Assembly (NCBI RefSeq): GCF_000004195.4
Contig: NC_030677.2
Span: forward strand, 98,670,829 to 98,734,828
Reading direction: 5' to 3'
Source: Xenopus tropicalis
Lineage: Eukaryota; Chordata; Amphibia; Anura; Pipidae
Length of the DNA stretch: 64,000 nt
A model generated the notes under the pieces. It did not search any database. It was not told the origin of the DNA and saw nothing but the letters and a program-made list of their open reading frames with translations. This document shows, in pieces, positions 55,918 to 64,000 of the stretch; the stretch's first letter is position 1; every line of letters begins with the position of its first letter. Made by a program: the position numbers and the translations under genes.

Positions 55918-57585
55918 TTAACATTACATTACATTAACATTTATTTATAAAGCGCCAACATATTCCGCAACGCTGTACAATAAGTGGGTTACATACATTG
56001 GACATACAGAGTAACATATAAAGCAATCAATAACCGATACAAGAGGTGAAGAGGGCCCTGCCCAAAAGAGCTTACAATCTGCAAGGAGAAAGGGATGAGA
56101 CACAAGGCGTGGGAATGGGCATGACCAGAGTTGTGAGAGGTGTGGCACAGGGTATTGCTAAACTAGATTAGGGTAAGCCTCTCTAAATAAATGTGTTTTT
56201 AGAGATTTCTTGAAGGCAGAGAGATTGGGAGAAAGTCTGACAGTTTGTGGGAGCGAATTCCAGAGAAGGGGGGCAGCCCTTGCAAAGTCTTGAATGCGAG
56301 AGTGTGAGGAGGGAATGAGAGAGGAATTGAGGAGCAGGTCAGTAGAGGAGCGTAACAAGCGGGTTGGATGGTACCTAGAGATGAGTTCAGAGATGTAGGG
56401 TGGGGCAGAGTTATGGACTGCTTTAAATGTGAGGGTCAATAGCTTGAATTTTATCCTGGATGGTAGGGGAAGCCAGTGCAGGGATTGGCAGAGTGGCATG
56501 GCAGAGGAGGAGCGGTTGGAGAGGTGTATGAGCCTGGCAGCAGTATTCATTATGGACTGGAGAGGGGACAGTCTTTGGAGGGGAAGGCCAATTAATAGGG
56601 AGTTACAGTAGTCCAGGCGAGATATTATAAGAGAGTGAATAAGAATTTTGGCAGCATCTTGGGTGATAAATGATCAGATTTTGGAGATATTTCTTAGGTG
56701 AAAGTGACATGATTTGATAAGTGATTGGATATGAGGGGTGAAGGACAGGGCAGAATCAAGGATAACCCCAAGGCACCGGGCCTGGGAAGATGGGGTGATG
56801 GTAGAATTGTTAACCGTTATAGATACCTCGGGAACAATGTGGGCGTTGGATGGGGGAAAGAGAACCAGTTCAGTTTTAGGTTTAATTTCAGGTAACGTTG
56901 GGACATCCAAGTGGAGATAGCGGACAGGCAGGAAGAGACGCGAGTTAGAAGCTCTGGGTTGAGATCAGGAGAGGAAAGATAGATCTGAGTATCGTCAGCA
57001 TAGAGGTGGTACTGAAAGCCAAAAGAACTGATTAGTTTGCCAAGTGAGGAGGTATAGAGAGAAAATAGTAAGGGGCCCAGGACAGAGCCTTGAGGAACCC
57101 CGACAGAAAGAGGCAAGGGAGAAGATGATTCCCCATTGTAAGAGACACTGAAGGATCGATCTGAGAGATAAGATGAAAACCAGGATAAGGCAGTGTCACG
57201 AAGGCCAAGAGAGCGGAGAGTCTGGAGGAGAAGAGGGTGATCCACAGTGTCAAAAGCAGCAGAGAGATCGAGAAGTATTAGTAGCGAGTAGTGTTTTTTG
57301 GCTTTAGCCGAAAGGAGGTCATTTGTTGCAGTTTCGGTGGAATGTTGTTGTCTAAAACCAGATTGTAGGGGATCCAGGAGGTTATTGTCAGAGAGGAATA
57401 GCGCCAGTCGGTTGTATACTAGGCGCTCAAGCAGTTTGGAAATGAATGGGAGCAGAGAGATAGGTCGGAGGTTAGTAGGATTGGAAGGATCTAGGGAGGG
57501 TTTTTTCAGAAAAGGGGTTACCAGTGCATGTTTCAGTTGGGAGGGAAAGATTCCAGTAGAGAGCGAGAGATTGTTGAGGCACGTG
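55918..57585 (-). pseudogene. L2-like LINE, 5'-truncated, reverse transcriptase broken by frame changes
   Basis: On the minus strand from 57585 leftwards: [92 protein letters not shown] and the catalytic block [13 protein letters not shown] near 56990-57030. A frame shift near 56880 leads to KTELVLFPP and CLGVILDSALSF. The C-terminal block LNTAARLIHL..LHWLPLPSRIKFKLL..AVHNSAPPYISELIS and PLLWNSLPQTVR follows (56550-56158). The 3' side ends in ATTACATTACATTA repeats near 55922. Domain order and the C-terminal block match L2-clade elements. The endonuclease part is missing. Confidence 0.88.
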
Positions 57586-57622
57586 CATAATGAGGGAGTG
57601 CGGCAACTCCCTCATTATGTAC
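57583..57622. repeat. Inverted repeat at the truncated 5' end of the L2 copy
   Basis: GTGCATAATGAGGGAGT (57583-57599) pairs with ACTCCCTCATTATGTAC (57606-57622) around a 6-base loop. Confidence 0.85.
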
Positions 57623-57626
57623 GTGT

Positions 57627-59640
57627 GTGACGTAGGAGGGTGATTTATATTCACCGCACCTACGCCAGACGCATGTGCATAGTAAGTGAGTGGGGAGAGC
57701 CAAAGTATATGGTCACCCGCACCATATATAAACATATACAGAAGGGAAAAGATAGTTAGTTGTACATTTCCATTTATACAGAATTAACATCAAGATTTCG
57801 TAATACTACATTTACCCGTTATATTCATTCTGAGCGTATTCCATGGAATCTTTCCCATGCGTCTGTTAACTTATGGGTATTAAGGTAAGTAGTTGTTGAG
57901 GGGGGGAGGGGTGGCAGGAAAACTTAAGGGTTGGGGGTAGGGATGTTTATAACTGGGAAAAGTTTTGGGGAAAACATTCTTAAATGTAAACCTGGTTGCT
58001 GCATCGTGTTTATACTTTTTACATTGTCCATCTAGTACACTTAATAGTGTTTATCTAGTCAAAGATATTTTAATAGGTTAATGCTGAATTACTAAAACCA
58101 TTGGGGTAGCGATATTGAATCCAAGGGTCCCAGACCTTAACAAATTGTCTGTCTGTTTTTTGGTTTTTTTTTTTTTAACTATTGTTTCCCCAAACAGGAG
58201 TTTGGTCTCTATTAGCCTGCACCACTGGTGGGGAAAACAATATAGGGTGATAGGTGCCCTTTAAGGAAAACAAGAAGAGGATTGTGAAAAAGTATCAGTG
58301 GTGAAAAATGAGAAAGAACATTGGAATCACTTTATTGACAAGCTTGGGGACTTGGGGTTTTCTTGGATAAGGGGTTTTTCTATCATTTCTATTAATGTTG
58401 AAATTATTTTTTAGCAGACTTAAAGTTTGGAGACATTAAGTCTGTACAAAAATAATTTCAAACATTAATTAAACCCAATAGGATTGTTTTGCCGCCAATA
58501 AGGATTAATTACATCTTAGCTGGGATCAAGTACAAGCTCCTGTTTTATTATTACAGAGAAAAAGGAAATCATATTTGGGAGAAGGCCTTCCTGTGATTTG
58601 GAGCTTTCTGGATAATGGGTTTTTGGATAACGGATCCCATACCTGTATATGATTGTAGTGTCACAAATATATATATATATGTAGTTGTAATAAGCAATGG
58701 TCCAATGGTAACATAAACACCAATCAACAGAATCAATTGATTGATAATTAATGAAATAAGAACAGTACCAATGTCATACAGTATGTTATGTACAAGAAAG
58801 GGCTTGTATCATCAGGGAACTTCACATGTGCCTAGCAATTTAGTGGGGTATAGGAATACCTTATTAAAGGGTAAGTCAATTCCCAACAGTTAAAGCTGAG
58901 GTGACAGAAGCACTAGGCGATTGAGGGGTGCAACAGTAAGGGCTGTAATAGCCCAAATTTCAACAAAAAAAGAACTAAGTAAAGTATTTTTTTGTTCCCT
59001 AGAGCTCTGAGCAGAGAAAAAATATAACTGTACTCCTGGTCAAATATTGGGAGTTTGGCAGCAGTGTGTGTTAATCCCAGTCCAGACCTGCAAGTCAAAG
59101 TTCTGAGCACAGGAAACAAGAATACTTTTTGGTCAAATGTTGGGAGCAGAGGCTGTGGTGACTGGTATTTTTTGGAAAAAAACAGGAAAAGGGTGACTTT
59201 TTGTTTTTCTCAAGAGAAAAAAATGAATAATTTTTTTTTTTTTATCAGGAGCAGAAAAACCAAAATGTTGGTAAAATTTTTGTGGAGGAGGTTGTGGTAG
59301 CAGTAGGTATTGTTGACAGCCAGGTGACAAGTGTAATAAATGACCAATTGTTGCTTCAGGAAAAATGTATTTATTTAATAGATGTACATCCCAGAGTCCA
59401 TTAACCTAATATGACCGGTATTGCTGGCAAAAATTCTCTTCTTCACTCATACGCATAAAAACCTAACATAAAGAGCTAACGGAAAACTGAAATTACACCT
59501 TATTATTATTATTGTTACCCATTGTGTTCTCCTAAATTAGTTCTTTTTTAAACCTAAATTGTATAGATTATAGTCCTAGGCTACACAGAAAAAAAATACT
59601 GGGACAAAAAAAAAAACAAAAGCCTTAAGATTTGATTACT
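57627..59640. other. Intergenic stretch upstream of MEX3D
   Basis: About 2 kb. At 58360-58646 there is part of a frog repeat whose right end reads GGATAACGGATCCCATACC; the matching left end is not visible here but a related end is at 7138. An (AT)n run lies near 58667. No exon recognised. Confidence 0.45.
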
Positions 59641-59801
59641 TTTAGCCAATTTCACTTATTGTCCCGGGACCCGCCGTGATGCCACTATAGGCAATCACTA
59701 AGGAAAAAAGTCGGAACTGTTTGCAATAAGAAAGTAGTGAGTGACCGGCAGCTATCTGTCACTGCTATAGGTCGTTACTAAGAGTTTCTGATTGTCTATC
59801 A

Positions 59802-62800
59802 ATGTTACACTCCATACTTCATCATCATTCCTGTGCAGCGCGTAGGCGCGCTTACGTACGTCTAGCCGTGGCGCCACGATCTCGCGATATGAGACTTGTG
59901 ACGTTGAGATTAGCTGTCCGGCGGATGCCGGCTGGACATTCATGGCGTTACAGTACGGTTAAACAGCGAACCGATGCTGCGGGCTGTGTTTTGAAAAAAA
60001 AAAATACAACACTATTTCGCAATAATCGTGACTGTTGGGCGATATGCAGTTATCAACGTTACATAAATATAGGCTTGAAAATAACTAGCCAAGAAGAACA
60101 ATGTCTTAATTGCCCAGGCAATGGAGGGGCTGTGTGTAACCAGAGCCCTCAAGAGCAATCTAAAATGCAAGGCCTGCAAGAGACCACTTTGACACAGTTA
60201 CCTGAAGACCCCGTTCAAGCCCAAGAATCCATTCGAAACAAGAGTCCTCAGGAGACCTGTGGTAACTTGAGCCATCGTGCGCCTTCTAATAGTAGGAGCT
60301 CTCAGAACATTAGTTGCCATGTGTGGTCCAACACAGAAAATCCCGATATAAGCACAGGCCAGGTGATGCCTAATACAACAACAGATACAGGGGGGACGTT
60401 AAACAGCACTGGTGACAATGAGCCAAGTCACATTATATTGCCATACTGGGAGGCGGCTCACAATATGAGTCCCCAGAAATCATGGATGCAAGAAGAGGAC
60501 CTTATCAGGCCAGGATTTCCAGAGACCTTGCTAAACCCACTGGCCTTTCAAGATATAACCCATCAAAAAGCAAATAGTCCTACTGATTCCCATGAACTCT
60601 GCTTTCAGACTGCTCTCCAAGATTCTATTTTGCATAGGCCTCCTTCCAAAGATTTGGGTACCCAGTTATGCCCAGATGAACACCAGTCTGAAGAATTCCC
60701 ACTGTTAGTGGGTGCCTTCTCAGTTTTAGGATTGCAGGAAGACCCTGATGATGGCCCAGCCTCTGATGATGCAATCTCAACCTCCCCAAGTCCAGAACCA
60801 GGGGATGTGTTCGGAATGGTTTCTGCAGAGAACATACTTGGGCCTGGAAATCGGAGGAGGGGAATCAACATGACAGAAGGGGTGCCAGTTCCGAGCTCAG
60901 AGCATGTAGCTGAAATTGTTGGAAGGCAGGGTGGGTAAATACAATGATCTTAACATATATCATTTTAAACATTTATGAAATTAAGCGGTGGTAGTTTCTT
61001 GTACATTTCATGGGAAATACTTAAATGGTACTAACTTTATTCCTTTTGTACTTACTAATATGCTTATTAATTAATGAAGAAATACCTTCTTAAAGTGATG
61101 GCATTAACTTTTATCCGTAACTGTGCTGCTTCAGATCTTTGGTTTTTATAAAGTTAAAAAAAAGTTATAGCCGCTTTTAAGTTAAAGAAAAGTTTGCATA
61201 AGGAAAGGAAATGTAATTGCAAACAATGTTCCATTATACAATGATACCACAGTTTCAATTCTTTTAAAGCTATTTGTAAATATACAGTGTTGCAGCATTC
61301 ACCTCTACTTTAGCCAAGGCCAAATGCCTTGCACATTTCTGTACTCCCCATTATGTACAAGTCTGTTAATCACAAAATGTACAAAGGTATTGTGAGACCT
61401 GTAATCTTTGCAGAAGGGGGATAGTAAAGGAGAGACAGGAATTTCGTTTATCAGCAATAATGTTTACAAATACCTTTTCAAATCACTACAAATTTTTAAT
61501 TAAGCTATATTGTAATATTGATTTAACATACATTTTCTCTTATTGTGTAAACCTTTTTTTAATATTTTTACATCACCTTTAAACAGCATTTAACTGTTCT
61601 ACATTGTTTCCTAAATGTGTAATGTAATGCATATTTATTCCCTCTAAAATAATTTCAGATTTTTTCTAATATGTACTTTAAATGAAATGGAGCCCCTGAT
61701 TTCACTTACTCATTTTACATGCTCGTTGTCCTGGTCTCACTTTGGCAGCCCTTGTCTACATCATTCTATAAGTTAAATATCATAAGCCGATCAGGCTTTT
61801 TAAATTCCAGCATGGGAAGTTGAACATCAAAAGTTAATTTAAAAATGAAAATTGTTTTGCATCATATTAAAATTTAATTTAGTGGTGAAGTTCCCCTAAC
61901 TTAAGGGAATGTAAACCTCAAACTATTTTTTTATCTAGCATATTTGTAAATGTATATTCATTTGAATGCAGTATTATTTTAAACTCCTTGTTTTGTCGCT
62001 TGAAACAAATGATCAGAAGTCAGCCTTGCTAGCTTCTCCCCTGGTCTTTTCATCAACTGGCTTCTGTATCATTGTCCCAAATCAGAGCCATCAGGATACA
62101 GAATAGTAATAAAAAAGATTAATGCTGCTTTCAATAGGAGTTATATTTTTAAATAACTTTAAAGCCATTAAAGGTGAGCAGTGGAGAAAATGAAACTGTT
62201 AAAGAAATAAAGCCATGTGTGACATTAGCCTGAGCATTGCTTTCCAACTTTTCCATGTACCATTGACCAGAAATTATGGGGCAAATTATAATAACATAGT
62301 TGGTTTATAAAAAAAAAAAAAAACTTTCTTATCTGAGTATACTTATCTGTTCCAAATTGTTTCCAAAGGTTGCAAGATTAAAGCTTTGCGAGCCAAAACA
62401 AATACTTACATCAAGACCCCAATACGAGGAGAGGAGCCAATTTTTATTGTGACTGGCCGAAAAGAGGATGTGGAAATGGCTAAAAGAGAGATTCTGGCAG
62501 CTGCTGAGCACTTCTCTATTATAAGAGCCACACGCAACAAGGCCAGTGGAATTCCAGGTGCCACACAAAGTCCTCCTAGCTTACCTGGTCAAACCACAAT
62601 ACAAGTTCGTGTTCCCTACCGAGTTGTAGGTTTGGTAGTGGGACCTAAGGGGGCAACCATCAAGAAGATCCAACAGAGTACTCACACCTACATTGTAACA
62701 CCCAGCCGAGACAAAGAACCAGTTTTTGAAGTCACAGGTATGCCAGAGAATGTAGACCGAGCACGGGAAGAAATAGAAGCACATATTAGTATGAGGACAG

Positions 62801-63627
62801 GGGCTATGGTAGACATTCTTCCAGATAATGATTTCCACTCCAATGGTACAGATGTTTGCATGGACCTGCTTGGTGGAAGCTCTGCCATGTGGGCAAAAAC
62901 ATCAGCTCCTCGGCGAGGATCTAGTGGCTCACGCATTGAAACCCTGAGTAGTTCATCTGGAGAGAGTCTCTATTGTGGTACAACAGGCAGGGAACAGTGT
63001 CAAGATAATCCATTTAGACCAATGCTAGGTGGAGGTTTTCCAGTGGCTGCGGAACCACATAGGGTGCCTCCACCACTGGGCACTGAGGATTCTGAATTTG
63101 GTTTTGATTTCTTAGCGCTAGATCTTAGCACACCAACTGCAATTTGGTCATCCTTTGAACCTAATGGACGACAACTTCAGAGCTTTACTGAATGTCCAGT
63201 GCAGCGGAAGCACAGTTGCAGTGGAACTCCAAGGCTTTCACCAACCCTGCCTGAGTCAAGCCTTGGACTAGAGCATCCTTTAGCACGTCGGATACATAGT
63301 GACCCTGTCAGTGGGGTTTCCTGGCTGCCACCCCAAGGCTCATTGTCATCCTTCTCCAGCAGCACTGGCTATTCCTCGTCTTCCTCACTCCCTGGGAGCT
63401 CCTCTGCTGCATCAGGTTCTCCAACTGATTCAAGCAGCTCAGAAGGTCAACGCAAGAGTGTGAGGGACTGTGTTGTATGCTGTGAAAGTGAGGTAATTGC
63501 TGCCCTCGTGCCATGTGGACACAATCTTTTTTGCATGGAATGTGCCATAAGAATCTGTGAACGGGAATTACCAGAATGCCCAGCCTGCCATGCTCCTGCA
63601 ACACAAGCAATACGTATCTTCTCCTAG
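59802..63627 (+). CDS. mex3d: MEX3D, RNA-binding RING-finger protein with two KH domains
   Basis: Post-transcriptional regulator that binds mRNA through KH domains and probably acts as a RING E3 ubiquitin ligase. Two coding exons: the first ends at 60930 (GTGGGT donor), the second runs 62369-63627 (TTCCAAAG acceptor). The junction restores the glycine of GRQG, the KH1 GXXG loop ([15 protein letters not shown] then [17 protein letters not shown]). Numbered from 59802, KH1 spans about residues 360-425, KH2 about 453-516 with its GPKG loop, and the C3HC4 RING about 744-785 ([18 protein letters not shown]), followed by the family-typical IRIFS end. The start is unsure: 59802 is the first in-frame ATG, but the first 100 or so codons look like 5'UTR. 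The ATG at 60165 would give 674 residues, near the human length. A serine-rich linker lies before the RING. Confidence 0.93.
59880..59887 (+). promoter_or_regulatory. TCTCGCGA motif at the MEX3D 5' end
   Basis: TCTCGCGA followed by TATGAGA, inside a CpG-rich patch (59835-59930). It is the core of the palindromic TCTCGCGAGA promoter motif known to be bound in a methylation-sensitive way by BANP. It lies about 280 bp before the likely start codon at 60165, which supports reading this stretch as promoter or 5'UTR rather than coding. Confidence 0.45.
60931..62368 (+). other. mex3d: MEX3D intron
   Basis: The single intron, 1438 bp, interrupts KH1 at the GXXG loop as expected for MEX3 genes. It is AT-rich with no element end or alternative exon recognised. 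Confidence 0.85.
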
Positions 63628-64000
63628 CTTCAGAAACAGTTAATAACACTAAAACTAAACCAACAAATATAGCGTTGCTGAAACTTATTGTCTGGATTAT
63701 GTGTGTTAACAATATATAGTTTTTAAGCAAACTATTTTAATTATTATTTAACATATCAGGAAAAAGAGTGGCATGCATCAACCCTGAGAAGATGTGTTGG
63801 AGGTGGGGGTTAACTCACTATCATAATACTTCAGATGTTTACAAAACAAGTAGACCCCTTTCGAACTCTTTGTTTTTCTTATAAGCACCAAAAACAACAC
63901 AGATCACGAGTAGTCTAAACAGTATTCCTTTTAAAAAAAGTAAATAAACAAAAGAGAAGTATACATTTGCACTTTTTAATGCCTTGTCAGGTGAGAAATA
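63628..64000 (+). other. mex3d: MEX3D 3'UTR, start
   Basis: Non-coding AT-rich sequence following the stop codon. No AATAAA with a convincing context is seen before the window ends, apart from an A-rich AAATAAACAAA near 63941, so the UTR probably continues outside. Confidence 0.6.

Overview
This is a vertebrate nuclear genomic window with large introns, spliced genes, low gene density and many short DNA transposons. The repeats point to a frog of the genus Xenopus: dozens of TTAA-flanked elements of the T2 MITE type (ends TTAAAGG), a Tc1-like element, hAT and Harbinger-type MITEs, a piggyBac-type element and L2-like LINEs. I cannot tell X. tropicalis from a close relative by eye.

Four protein-coding genes lie on the + strand in the same order and relative orientation as in the human 19p13.3 block TCF3 - UQCR11 - MBD3 - MEX3D. 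(1) The 3' end of TCF3/E2A: an E12-type bHLH exon at 1-123, the last coding exon at 3541-3678, and a predicted 3'UTR-only exon from 4697 with a poly(A) signal at 7041. (2) UQCR11, a 56-residue complex III subunit, coded at 19195-19244 and 21385-21505, with a 3'UTR exon at 23051. (3) MBD3, the NuRD methyl-CpG-binding-domain protein of 281 residues in six coding exons (33860-40897), with a probable 3'UTR exon at 43627. (4) MEX3D, an RNA-binding RING protein with two KH domains (exon 1 to 60930, exon 2 62369-63627).

The rest is mobile DNA. 7-19 kb is intergenic and holds a SPIN-like hAT element, a MITE broken by an L1-like fragment, and a Tc1 transposon nested in a T2 MITE whose uninterrupted relative is at 4092-4541. 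23-33 kb holds hAT elements with perfect 8-bp target duplications, two of which carry internal minisatellites. 44-59 kb holds a CR1/L2-like LINE relic split by a fold-back retro-insert, a 7.3-kb piggyBac-ended cassette filled by two homologous tandem arrays (394-bp and 395-bp units, 47724-55057), and a decayed L2 LINE.

The most unusual object is that satellite-loaded piggyBac cassette. Among the genes, the best leads are the K30/Y34 residues of frog MBD3, a candidate in-frame alternative acceptor inside its MBD, and the 3'UTR-only last exons of three consecutive genes. All repeat family names rest on ends, target duplications and remembered consensus features; no database search was run.
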